A stretch of 64,000 nucleotides of DNA from Allobosea lupini (GTDB lineage Bacteria > Pseudomonadota > Alphaproteobacteria > Rhizobiales > Beijerinckiaceae). The translations under genes were made by a program, and so were the position numbers. The notes beneath the pieces were generated by a model that saw nothing but the letters and a program-made list of their open reading frames with translations, did not search any database and had not been told where the DNA came from. Each line of letters opens with the position of its first letter. The stretch's first letter is position 1. The stretch spans positions 248,001 to 312,000 of the forward strand of contig NZ_FOAN01000003.1 in the NCBI RefSeq assembly GCF_900109525.1, in the 5' to 3' direction. Positions 9,094 through 17,477 of this stretch are shown here, piece after piece.

Positions 9094-10346
9094 CCAGGCA
9101 GGCGGCGATGGCCGGTGGCGTCGACCCGACCCGCCCGATGCCGATCCTGCCGCTCGCGCTGCTGATCGGCGCGCTCACCTTCAACATGGCGTTGTGCTTC
9201 ATCAACACCAACGTCATGGGCATCAACGACACCATGGTGATGGGGTGCGAGGTCGTGCTGGTCGCGACCGCGCTCTATCTCGGCCTCGGCCGCAATGCCG
9301 CGCCCTATCTGCTGCTGGCGGTGTTCTTCTCCTATGCCGTGCTGCTGATGGCGATGCGGCCGCTGATCGACCCCAAGGCGGTGCGCGACTTCCTGATTCC
9401 GGTCGCCTTCTATCTGCTCGGCAAGAGCTGCAGCGATCCGCGCCTGGCCGATCGCGCTGCCCTGATCAGCGGGCTCATCGTCGTCGTCTTCGGCCTGTTC
9501 GAGTTCCTCGCCCTCGACCTCTACGTCACCTATTTCAACATCATCAAATACTATGTCGCGCGCGGCACGGTCGCGCCAAGCGACGTCAGCAGCCAGACTG
9601 GCGCGCTCTTCGCCAGCGGCCTGCGTCCGGATTCGCGGACGCTGCTGCCATTCCTCGGGCCCCACCGCGCCTCATCGGTCTTCCTGGAGCCGATCTCGAC
9701 CGGCAATTTCGGCGCGATCCTCTATATCTGGGCGCTGAATCGTCCGCAGATGGCCAAACGCTGGCTGACCATGGCCGCGGGCATGACCGCGATCGTGCTC
9801 AGCGATTCCCGCTTCGGCGCCAATGTCTGCATCGTCGCGACCGTCGCCTATCTCGCCGCGCCGATCACGCCGCGCTTCGTCTGGCTGGTGGCGCCCTTCG
9901 TCATGCTGATCGGCTTTGCCATCTACGGCTTCGTCAGCGCCGAGGTGAACTGGCAGAACAACTTCGCCGGCCGCATGCTCTGGACGTCGCGCCTCATCAC
10001 CTCGTTGTCGCCGGCCGCGGTCTTCGGCCTGTCGCCCGACAAGCCCTTCCTGTCGGATTCCGGCTATGCCTATTCGCTGAACCAGATCGGGCTCTTCGGC
10101 GTCATCGGCTTCTGGAGTCTGTTCATCTTCGCGCCGGAGAGGTCGCCGCAAGCCTGGCGCTTCAAGGTCTGTGTCGCGACTTATATCTGCCTTTTGATGA
10201 TCGTCAGCGACTCCGTCTACTCGATCAAGACCGCGGCTCTGCTCTGGTTCATGACAGGGTCGAGCGATGCCGATGCCGGGCCTGAGCCCGCACCTATCGC
10301 CGAGCGCAGCATGGTTCCCAACTATTCCGCGGCAACGCCCGGCTGA
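9090..10346 (+). CDS. Wzy-like polysaccharide polymerase
   Basis: A 418-residue integral membrane protein with about ten hydrophobic segments and a large loop in the middle (around ASGLRPDSRTLLPFLGPHRASS), the layout of O-antigen/EPS polymerases and ligases. The sequence SVFLEPISTGNF in that loop and SLNQIGLFGVIGFWSL near the end resemble Wzy-type proteins of rhizobial EPS loci. It would join repeat units in the periplasm with the chain-length protein encoded just before it. The GTG start overlaps the upstream stop (GTGA). Wzy proteins are poorly conserved, so the assignment rests on topology and context. Confidence 0.68.
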   Translation: MTRQAAMAGGVDPTRPMPILPLALLIGALTFNMALCFINTNVMGINDTMVMGCEVVLVATALYLGLGRNAAPYLLLAVFFSYAVLLMAMRPLIDPKAVRDFLIPVAFYLLGKSCSDPRLADRAALISGLIVVVFGLFEFLALDLYVTYFNIIKYYVARGTVAPSDVSSQTGALFASGLRPDSRTLLPFLGPHRASSVFLEPISTGNFGAILYIWALNRPQMAKRWLTMAAGMTAIVLSDSRFGANVCIVATVAYLAAPITPRFVWLVAPFVMLIGFAIYGFVSAEVNWQNNFAGRMLWTSRLITSLSPAAVFGLSPDKPFLSDSGYAYSLNQIGLFGVIGFWSLFIFAPERSPQAWRFKVCVATYICLLMIVSDSVYSIKTAALLWFMTGSSDADAGPEPAPIAERSMVPNYSAATPG

Positions 10347-10632
10347 ATTCACTAAAAATCGAGTATTCGCGGCAATCCACCGTTTACCACATCTCCAGAC
10401 GTCGGGCTGTGCGACGCTTCTGCCAGTCATTCTACGGCAGGCGCAAGGTAACTTTAAATTTTATGCGTTAGGCCTGACGCAACGAACAACACGGCGTTAA
10501 ACCAACCGACCTAAGCGTCCCTGAGGTGATCGCGAGCGCCCTGCGCCAGCGTTTGCCGCCGCACGCCGAGGACGGAGCCAAGACGGGGCTGCACCGCAGC
10601 AGCGATGGCATCAGACAGGGCAGGACCGAAAG
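10347..10632. promoter_or_regulatory. intergenic region before the carrier-protein operon
   Basis: These 286 bases hold no supported gene. They contain an AT-rich stretch around 10450-10465 followed immediately by an 18-bp near-perfect palindrome at 10464-10481 (TGCGTTAGG / CCTGACGCA, one mismatch pair). It could be an operator for the downstream operon or, less likely because no T-run follows, a transcription terminator for the polymerase gene. Confidence 0.45.
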
Positions 10633-10878
10633 ATGAAGACCAGGATCCGCGAAATCCTCAAGACCACCGGCAAGCTGCCGGTCGATGTCGCAACCCTCGC
10701 CGACGAGGCAGATCTCTATAATGCCGGCCTGACCTCCTTCGGCACGGTCGAGCTGATGATGGCGCTCGAAGAGGCCTTCGAGGTCGAATTCCCCGACAAC
10801 ATGATGAACCGGCGCAACTTCGCCTCGATCGCCGCGATCGAGAGCGCGATCCGCACCATCCAGAGCGAGCACGTCTGA
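10633..10878 (+). CDS. acyl/aminoacyl carrier protein
   Basis: An 81-residue acidic carrier protein. Ser35 in AGLTSFGTVEL takes the place of the DSL serine and should carry the 4'-phosphopantetheine arm; the helix after it (MMALEEAFEVEFPD) is the usual acidic recognition helix II. Family knowledge: small stand-alone carrier proteins of this type sit beside amino acid:[carrier protein] ligases and are the acceptors of the activated amino acid. The ligase lies two genes downstream here. The stop overlaps the start of the next gene (TGATG), so the two are translationally coupled. No phosphopantetheinyl transferase gene is in the window. Confidence 0.88.
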   Translation: MKTRIREILKTTGKLPVDVATLADEADLYNAGLTSFGTVELMMALEEAFEVEFPDNMMNRRNFASIAAIESAIRTIQSEHV

Positions 10879-12113
10879 TGACGACGCTCGCCCGCCTGGC
10901 CGAAGCCGGCTACCAGCTCACCTCGGAAGCGACCGGCGCCAGCGCCGAGGCGCAGAAGGCGATGATCGCCAAGGCGCGCAAGATCGCCAAGATCGCGGCC
11001 GAGCATGCCGGCGATGTCGATGCGAAGTCGCGCTTCCCGCACGAGGCCTTCGAGGCGCTGAAGCGCGAGCGCCTTCTCGGCATCATGATCCCGGCGGCCC
11101 ATGGCGGCGAGCAGGCAAGCCACGCGACCATCGCCGAGATCTGCTCTGTGCTGGCTCAGGCCTGCGCCTCGACCGGCATGATCTACGCGATGCACCAGAT
11201 CAAGGCGTCGAGCCTGGTCGTGCATTGCAACGACGATCCCTGGCACGCATCCTTCATGGCGCGCATCGCCCGCGAGCAGCTGCTGCTCGCCTCGGCCACG
11301 ACCGAGGGTGGCGGCGTCGGCGGCGACCTGCGCTCCTCGATCTGCGGCGTGGTCCGCGAGGGCGACGACTTCACTCTCGACAAGGAAGGCTGCCTGATCT
11401 CCTACGGCGCGCAGGCCGACGCCATCCTGATCACCTCGCGGCGCACGCCAGAGGCGCCGCCCTCCGATCAGGTCATGTCCGTCCTGACCAAGGACCAGTA
11501 CACGCTGGAGCGCAGCGCCGCCTGGGACACCATGGGCATGCGCGGCACCTGCTCCGACAACTTCACCTTCTCCGGGCGCGCGCCTGCCGAGCAGATCATC
11601 CCGGTCTCCTTCGCCGAGATCGCAGCGCAGTCGATGCTCCCCAACGCGCATCTGCTCTGGGCCTCGGTCTGGTACGGCATCGCGGCCGAGGCCGTCGCCC
11701 GTGCCGAGGGCTTCGTGCGCAGCGAGGCCCGCAAGCGCCCGGGCTCGACACCGCCGAGCGCGCTGCGCCTGGCCGAGCTGCTCGCCCGCCTGCAGCAGTT
11801 CAAGGCGCTGGTCGTCGCCGGGCTCGACCGCTACGAGCGCGCCCGCGGCGATGCCGACGAACTCTCTTCGATGGGCTTCGTCGTGGCGATGAACAGCATC
11901 AAGGTCGTGGCCTCGCAGAGCGTCGGCGAGATCGTGATGCAGGCCTTCCTGATCTGCGGCATCCAGGGCTATCGCAATGACAGCCCAGCCAGCCTGGCGC
12001 GCCTGATGCGCGATGCGCTCTCGGCGCCGATCATGATCAACAACGACCGAATCCTCGGCAACACCTCCAACCTGCTGGCGGTCTACAAGCACGACCCCAG
12101 CCTTTCCAGGTGA
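10878..12113 (+). CDS. acyl-CoA dehydrogenase-like flavoprotein
   Basis: A 411-residue protein of the acyl-CoA dehydrogenase superfamily. It has the N-terminal helical domain ([15 protein letters not shown], then [15 protein letters not shown]), the middle beta domain with a FAD/substrate motif ([13 protein letters not shown]) and [14 protein letters not shown], and the C-terminal helical domain. In the segment that usually holds the catalytic-base Glu (a YEGT-like motif) it reads INNDR at residues 387-391, so the usual Glu appears to be absent. Lying between a carrier protein and an aminoacyl-carrier ligase, it may oxidise the aminoacyl thioester on the carrier, as known for prolyl-carrier oxidases in pyrrole biosynthesis. 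This is inference. Confidence 0.8.
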   Translation: MTTLARLAEAGYQLTSEATGASAEAQKAMIAKARKIAKIAAEHAGDVDAKSRFPHEAFEALKRERLLGIMIPAAHGGEQASHATIAEICSVLAQACASTGMIYAMHQIKASSLVVHCNDDPWHASFMARIAREQLLLASATTEGGGVGGDLRSSICGVVREGDDFTLDKEGCLISYGAQADAILITSRRTPEAPPSDQVMSVLTKDQYTLERSAAWDTMGMRGTCSDNFTFSGRAPAEQIIPVSFAEIAAQSMLPNAHLLWASVWYGIAAEAVARAEGFVRSEARKRPGSTPPSALRLAELLARLQQFKALVVAGLDRYERARGDADELSSMGFVVAMNSIKVVASQSVGEIVMQAFLICGIQGYRNDSPASLARLMRDALSAPIMINNDRILGNTSNLLAVYKHDPSLSR

Positions 12114-12117
12114 TCGC

Positions 12118-13038
12118 ATGTGCCAGAACTGCCCCCAGCCGCAGGGTTTCCTCGCGGAACTGATCGATAGCGGCCTGCTGATCGACACCGGCGTCGACGG
12201 CCTCTATGGCCGCAGCGGCCTGTTCGAGGAGGTGATCGCCCGCTTCGACGACCTGATCACCCGCCATGGCGGGCAGGACGGCGCCGAGATCGTGCGCTTT
12301 CCGCCGGCGATGAGCCGCAAGCATTTCGAGAAGAGCGGCTATCTCAAGAGCTTCCCGCAGCTCGCCGGCACCGTGCATTCCTTTGCCGGCGACGAGCGTG
12401 CTCATGCCCAGTTGCTGCACAATGTGGCCGACGGCGTCGACTGGACTGACGGGCAGATCTCGACCGAGGTCGTGCTGACCCCGGCCGCCTGCTACCCCCT
12501 CTATCCGGTCGTCGCCAAGCGCGGCCCGCTCAAGACCGAGGGCGCGCTGTTCGATCTCCAGTCCTATTGCTTCCGGCACGAGCCCTCGAAGGACCCGGCC
12601 CGGATGCAGCTCTTCCGGATGCGCGAATATGTCCGCTTCGGCACGCCCGAGCAGGTCACCGAATTCCGCGCGACCTGGCTGGACCGTGGCCAGGCGATGA
12701 TGGCTTCGCTCGGCGTGCCGCTCAATCTCGACGTCGCCAACGATCCGTTCTTCGGCCGCGCCGGACGCATGCTCGCCAACAACCAGCGCGACCAGCGCCT
12801 GAAATTCGAGCTCCTGATCCCGATCGAGAGCGAGGAGAAGCCGACCGCCTGCCTCTCCTTCAACTACCATCAGGACCATTTCGGCACGACCTGGGGCATT
12901 GAGACCGCCGCCGGCGAGACCGCCCACACCGCCTGCGTCGGCTTCGGCATGGAGCGGGTCGCCCTCGCCCTGTTCAAGCACCATGGCTACGATGTCGAGC
13001 GCTGGCCGGCTTCGGTCCGCAACGTGCTCTGGCCGTGA
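12118..13038 (+). CDS. amino acid:[carrier protein] ligase (class II aaRS homolog)
   Basis: A 306-residue protein related to the catalytic core of atypical seryl-tRNA synthetases but without a tRNA-binding arm. Such enzymes are known to activate an amino acid (glycine or alanine in characterised rhizobial cases) with ATP and load it onto a carrier protein's phosphopantetheine instead of tRNA. Visible features are motif 2 ([21 protein letters not shown], residues 151-171), motif 3 ([12 protein letters not shown], 275-286), and the zinc site predicted from Cys125 (PAACYP), Glu170 (MREY) and Cys273 (HTACVG). Its carrier protein is encoded two genes upstream. It starts at ATG 12118, four bases after the dehydrogenase stop. 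The amino acid used is not certain. Confidence 0.88.
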   Translation: MCQNCPQPQGFLAELIDSGLLIDTGVDGLYGRSGLFEEVIARFDDLITRHGGQDGAEIVRFPPAMSRKHFEKSGYLKSFPQLAGTVHSFAGDERAHAQLLHNVADGVDWTDGQISTEVVLTPAACYPLYPVVAKRGPLKTEGALFDLQSYCFRHEPSKDPARMQLFRMREYVRFGTPEQVTEFRATWLDRGQAMMASLGVPLNLDVANDPFFGRAGRMLANNQRDQRLKFELLIPIESEEKPTACLSFNYHQDHFGTTWGIETAAGETAHTACVGFGMERVALALFKHHGYDVERWPASVRNVLWP

Positions 13039-14057
13039 GCGCGATGACGGCCCAGCACAGGATCGCCGCGCCCGCCGCCATGGCGGGCCGGCTCCTGCCG
13101 ATCGATCCGCTCGCCTATGACCGGCATGCCATGCATGCCGGCGAGCGGCACTGGCCGCAGACCAATTGCTATGCCGACCTCTGGATCGAGATCCTACATG
13201 CGCTCGGCCTGGAGCCGGCGGCGGCCTTCGGTTTCACGATCACGCAGGATTTCGAGGGCGACCAGTTCACCTTCTTCAAGCCGCCGCTCGATGACCTCGA
13301 GGCGCTCTACGGCCTCAGGGTGACCGAACTCGCGCTCTATGACGATCTGATCGGCCATATCGAGCAGCAGATCGGGCTCGGCCGTCTCGTCCTGCTCGAA
13401 CTCGATTCCTTCTACATGCCCGATACCCGCGGCGTCTCCTATCGCGACAGCCACGGCAAGACGACGATCGCGGTGAACCGGCTGGACCGCGCCGCCCGCG
13501 AGCTCGACTATTTCCACAATGACGGTCTGCACCGGGCCGAAGGCGAGGATTTCGACGGGCTGTTCCGGCTGCTGCCTGGACAGATGCACGACGACACCCT
13601 CTTCCCCTATGCCGAGATGGTGCGGCTGCCGCCGCGTCGGCCGGACGAGGCGGCTTTGCGCGCCGCCGCGTTGAAGCTGCTCGCCCGCCATGTCGCGCGC
13701 CGGCCGAGCGACAATCCCGTCGCAGCCTTTCGGGCAGTCGCGACCGCGCAGGCCGAGGCGCTGGCCGAGCGGCCGGGCTCGGCGTTTCACCATTACGCCT
13801 TCAACACGCTGCGCCAGCTCGGCGCCAATTTCGAACTGCTCGCCAGCCATCTGACTTGGCTCAGCCAGTCGGTCGATGGGCTGGAGGCCGCCCGCGATGG
13901 TTCCCTGCGTATCGCCGAGGGTGCCAAGGTGGCGCAGTTCCATCTCGCCAGGGCGATGAAGCAGAAGCGCTTCGAGCGTTTCGACGCGACGCTCGCCGGC
14001 CTCGTCGGTGAGCACGATCAGGTCAGCGAGGCGCTCGGGCAGCGCTTCCCCGGCTGA
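13035..14057 (+). CDS. DUF1839 family protein, possible aminoacyl transferase
   Basis: A 340-residue protein of the DUF1839 family, which recurs beside amino acid:carrier-protein ligases and has no established function. The layout TNCYADLW (Cys45), then [14 protein letters not shown] and [16 protein letters not shown] (His140), recalls papain-like acyltransferases of the butirosin BtrH type, where Cys and His move an aminoacyl group from a carrier protein to an amine. On this reading it would transfer the ligase's amino acid from the carrier protein to an acceptor. The C-terminal third is helical. It begins at GTG 13035, overlapping the ligase stop (GTGA); ATG 13044 is an alternative. The transferase role is inference from motif layout and context. 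Confidence 0.75.
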   Translation: MSAMTAQHRIAAPAAMAGRLLPIDPLAYDRHAMHAGERHWPQTNCYADLWIEILHALGLEPAAAFGFTITQDFEGDQFTFFKPPLDDLEALYGLRVTELALYDDLIGHIEQQIGLGRLVLLELDSFYMPDTRGVSYRDSHGKTTIAVNRLDRAARELDYFHNDGLHRAEGEDFDGLFRLLPGQMHDDTLFPYAEMVRLPPRRPDEAALRAAALKLLARHVARRPSDNPVAAFRAVATAQAEALAERPGSAFHHYAFNTLRQLGANFELLASHLTWLSQSVDGLEAARDGSLRIAEGAKVAQFHLARAMKQKRFERFDATLAGLVGEHDQVSEALGQRFPG

Positions 14058-14060
14058 GCC

Positions 14061-16544
14061 ATGGCCCGCATCGTCGCGCGTAGCGGTGAACGGCTAGAGC
14101 CGCTCGCAGGCTGGTCCTGGCTCGCGACGGCTGCCGATGCCGCCGCAACGCCCGCCGATCTGCCGGAGGCCGGCGATTGGCAGGAGGCCGCAGTACCCGG
14201 CACGGTCGTCGGGACGCTGCGCGCCCTCGGCCGGCTCGACGATGCCAGCGCCAATGCGATCGGCCAGCAGGATCACTGGTATCGCACGCGGCTGACGGAA
14301 GCCCTGAATGGACGCGTGCGTTTCGAGGGGCTGGCGACCGTTACCGAGATCTGGGTCGGCGGCGTCAAGCAGGCCGATAGCGCCTCGATGTTCGCGCCCG
14401 TCGAGCTTGCCGTGGATTGCCCGGCCGGAACCCAGATCGCGCTGTGCTTCCGCGCACTCGCCCCGAAGCTTGCCGCTGCCCCGCGCCGGTCCCGCTGGCG
14501 GCCGGCGATGATCCAGCCCAACGGCCTGCGCTGGTTCCGCACCAGTGCGCTCGGCTCGATGCCGGGCTGGTGCCCGCCCGGCCTGCCGACCGGCCCGTAC
14601 CGGCCGGTGCTGCGGATCGAGAGCGAGGCGAATGCGCCGAGGTTCGAAGCCGTCGATCTGCGCACGCGCTATGATGGGCAGACCGGCACCATCACGCTCA
14701 GTCTCACGCTGGCCGCGAACGCGGCGTTGCCGGCTCGCGCGATCATGCGCTGCGCCGGCGACGAAGCGGCCTTGCACGCGGATGGTGACAGGCGATTAGC
14801 CGGCACATTATCCTTGCCCGGCATCGCGCCCTGGTTCCCGCATACCCATGGCGAGCCGGCGCTGCATGCTCTCACGCTCATGCTGGATGGCGAGACGATC
14901 GATCTCGGCCGTGTCGGCTTCCGCTCGCTCGAAGTCGATCGCGGCGATGATGGCGAGGGCTTCGGCCTGATCGTCAACGGCGTGCCGGTGTTCTGCCGTG
15001 GCGCCTGCTGGAGCAATGCCGACGTCACCACGCTGGCCGGCGGCCGTGCGGCCTACGAGCCCTGGCTCCGGCTGGCGCGCGAGGCCGGCATGAACATGAT
15101 CCGCCTGCCCGGCGTGATGACCTATGAGGGCGAGGCCTTCTTCGCGCTCTGCGACGAACTCGGCATCATGGTCTGGCAGGAGATGATGCTCGCCAATTTC
15201 GACTATCCGCAGGGCGATGCCGGCTTTCGTGCCGCGATCACGGCGGAGGTCGAAGCGCTGCTCGGCCGGACGCAGGGCTCGCCGAGCCTCGCCGTGCTCT
15301 GCGGCGGCAGCGAGGTCTTCCAGCAGTCGGCGATGCTGGGCGCGCCGGCCGAAGCCTGGTCCGGCCCTGTCTTCGACGAGGTGCTGCCGGATGCGGTCGC
15401 CACTTTCAGGCCGGACATCGCCTATGTCCCGAACTCGCCCTCGGGCGGGCCGCTGCCCTTCGTCGCCGACAAGGGCGTGACGCATTATTACGGGGTCGGC
15501 GCTTATATGCGCGGGCTCGACGATGCCCGCCGCGCCAATGTCCGCTTCGCCGCCGAGAGTCTCGCCTTCGCCAATGTGCCGGAGGAGGTCTCGTTGCGCG
15601 CCGGCAAGCCGCCGGCGATCACCCATCATCCCGATTGGAAGCGTGCCGTCCCGCGTGACGCCGGCGCCTCCTGGGATTTCGAGGATGTGCGCGACCACTA
15701 TCTCGAGCGGCTCTACGGGCTTGAACCGGCGCGTTTGCGGCGAGAGGATCCGGAGCGCTATTTCGCCCTGTCGCGGGCGGTCGTCGCTGAGGTGATGGAG
15801 GAAACCTTCGCCGAATGGCGCCGGCCGGCCTCGCCCACGCGGGGTGCGCTGGTCTGGCTTCTGCAGGACCTGCAACCTGGCGCCGGCTGGGGCGTAATCG
15901 CCAGCGACGGCGAACCGAAATCGGCCTGGCACGGGCTCGCCCGCGCCTTCCGCCCGGTCCAGCTCGCGCTGACCGACGAGGGCGTCAACGGCCTCGGCCT
16001 GCATGTCCTGAACGAGTGCCCGGAGCCGCTGACTGCAACCGTCGAATTGACTTGCTGGCGTGCCGGTGAAGTTGCTGTCTTCCAGGCGAAGCGCGAGGTC
16101 GCGCTCGGGCCGCACTCGGCGACGACACTCTCCGCCTTTGAGCTGATCGGCCGCTTCTTCGACATCGCCTATGCCTATCGCTTCGGCCCGCCCGGCCATG
16201 ACGTGACCTCCGCGGTGCTGCGCGATGCTGCGAGCGGCAAGGTCTTGGCCGAGGCTTTTCATTTCCCGCTCGGGCGCGGCCATGAACGCCATCATTGCGG
16301 GCTCGCCGCAAAGCTGGAGTGCGAGGGCGACGACTGGAGCCTCGTCCTCTCGACCCAGCGCTTGGCGCAATCGGTCGAGATCGTCGATCACGGCTGGCGG
16401 CCGGAACACAGCTGGTTCCATCTCGCGCCCGGCGAGCCGCGGCGAGTCCGCATAACTCGCCGTCCGGGCACCAGCAGTGAGCCCTCCGGCGAGGTCCGCG
16501 CGGTCAACGCGATCGACCACGCCAGTTACGCCGTGGGGGCGTGA
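14061..16544 (+). CDS. GH2-like (beta-mannosidase-type) protein
   Basis: An 827-residue protein with the domain order of family GH2: an N-terminal galactose-binding-like jelly roll (WQEAAVPGTVVGTL, then DHWYRTRL), immunoglobulin-like domains, and a TIM barrel from about residue 300 (NGVPVFCRGACWSNAD, then MNMIRLPGVMTYEG). The acid/base position reads LCGGSEVFQQ (Glu418), so the Asn that normally precedes this Glu is Ser. The nucleophile position appears to be Glu499 in FAAESLAFANVPE. There is no signal peptide, so it may act in the cytoplasm. It closes the five-gene carrier-protein operon (3-nt gap), which suggests that the acceptor or product of that pathway is a glycoside. The exact activity is unknown. 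Confidence 0.75.
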   Translation: MARIVARSGERLEPLAGWSWLATAADAAATPADLPEAGDWQEAAVPGTVVGTLRALGRLDDASANAIGQQDHWYRTRLTEALNGRVRFEGLATVTEIWVGGVKQADSASMFAPVELAVDCPAGTQIALCFRALAPKLAAAPRRSRWRPAMIQPNGLRWFRTSALGSMPGWCPPGLPTGPYRPVLRIESEANAPRFEAVDLRTRYDGQTGTITLSLTLAANAALPARAIMRCAGDEAALHADGDRRLAGTLSLPGIAPWFPHTHGEPALHALTLMLDGETIDLGRVGFRSLEVDRGDDGEGFGLIVNGVPVFCRGACWSNADVTTLAGGRAAYEPWLRLAREAGMNMIRLPGVMTYEGEAFFALCDELGIMVWQEMMLANFDYPQGDAGFRAAITAEVEALLGRTQGSPSLAVLCGGSEVFQQSAMLGAPAEAWSGPVFDEVLPDAVATFRPDIAYVPNSPSGGPLPFVADKGVTHYYGVGAYMRGLDDARRANVRFAAESLAFANVPEEVSLRAGKPPAITHHPDWKRAVPRDAGASWDFEDVRDHYLERLYGLEPARLRREDPERYFALSRAVVAEVMEETFAEWRRPASPTRGALVWLLQDLQPGAGWGVIASDGEPKSAWHGLARAFRPVQLALTDEGVNGLGLHVLNECPEPLTATVELTCWRAGEVAVFQAKREVALGPHSATTLSAFELIGRFFDIAYAYRFGPPGHDVTSAVLRDAASGKVLAEAFHFPLGRGHERHHCGLAAKLECEGDDWSLVLSTQRLAQSVEIVDHGWRPEHSWFHLAPGEPRRVRITRRPGTSSEPSGEVRAVNAIDHASYAVGA

Positions 16545-16548
16545 ACGC

Positions 16549-17213
16549 TCAGCCGTCCGCGCCGACAAGGGCGTCGATCTCTTTGCGCCTCGCCTCGACA
16601 TGCCGCAGCAGCGGATCGAGATGCGGCACGCGGTCGCCGGCCGCGGCGAAGGGGGCCGCCTCGCGCACCAAAGCGAAGAGCTTGCCGGTGATGGCGCCGA
16701 GCGGCGCCGCCTTGCGGCTCTGGGTCGCCTGAGCCGCGACCATCAGTTCGACTCCGGCGATCGATTTGCACAGGCCCGCCACTTCCATCGTCTTGCGCGC
16801 CGCGAAGGTCGCCATGCCCGCCCGGTCGAGATTGCCGTTGGAATGGCTCGAGCTGGCGAGCTCCTGAACCACCGGAGCCGTCGCCAGCCGCGCCTCCGAG
16901 GTAATCGCCTTGTGGACCTGGGCGAGGCCGTTGAAGCCTGGCAGGCCGACGCCATCCTCTTCGATCAGCCCGACCGTCAGCCCCGACCAGAAGGAATCGA
17001 CCTGCTTGGCGACGCGCTCTGCTGACGCCGTCACCACCGGCGCGAAGGCGAGGCGGGCGATGTCGAGCGCCATCGAGAGCGAGACCGTGTCGAAATTGGC
17101 GACCGAGACCAGCGAGCGCTCCTCCCTCCTCCCTCCATGCTGAACGCGCCGATCAGGCTCCAGAGGTCGAGGCTGCGCTGCAGATCGGCGGCGCCTTCCC
17201 GAGGGAGGTGCAC
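16549..17213 (-). pseudogene. remnant of an aromatic amino acid (histidine-type) ammonia-lyase
   Basis: The minus strand encodes a C-terminal part of a HutH/PAL-family lyase: VSVANFDTVSLSMALDI, then APVVQELASSSHSNGNLDRAG and so on, open from about 17130 to the stop at 16549. Upstream, in a different frame (17213 to about 17130), is DLQRSLDLWSLIGAFSMEGG, which matches an earlier helix of the same family. The two pieces are joined at a repetitive GGAGGGAGGAGGGAGG tract with a frame change, and the region between them, as well as the N-terminus with the MIO-forming Ala-Ser-Gly, is missing. Full-length enzymes have about 500 residues; about 220 remain. It is convergent with the GH2-like gene. Confidence 0.72.
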
Positions 17214-17477
17214 CGCCCCTGCCTAGTGTCCGGACAATCGCTGCAGAGCTTGGCCCGGGTTCGCCTGGGCCGTGCTCCCGTCTTCCATTCGGCTTTGGCT
17301 GATCGGGTTGCCTGACGTGACGAATGTCGCGATCGGACCGATTTGCACCCCTGGGCCAATTTGTCGCCCCAAGCCTGCCATGCCCCTAACTCGCCCTTAA
17401 CCTTGATCAGTCATTTCCTTCAAGGGAGTGGTGGCTTCGCGCGGGCTGTAGCTGCTGCGGTGCGAGGGTGACACACC
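17214..17477. other. intergenic region upstream of motA
   Basis: These 264 bases separate the lyase remnant from motA. No gene is supported. The end of the region carries GCGAGGGTGACACACC before the motA ATG, a plausible but distant ribosome binding site. No clear promoter box was recognised. Confidence 0.4.

Noticed and set aside
12118..13038. Seryl-tRNA synthetase
   Set aside because: It lacks any tRNA-binding arm, is much shorter than SerRS, and lies in an operon with a carrier protein.
10840..13040. NRPS or fatty-acid synthesis operon
   Set aside because: No adenylation, condensation, ketosynthase or thioesterase domain is present; the synthetase-like ligase explains the carrier protein better.
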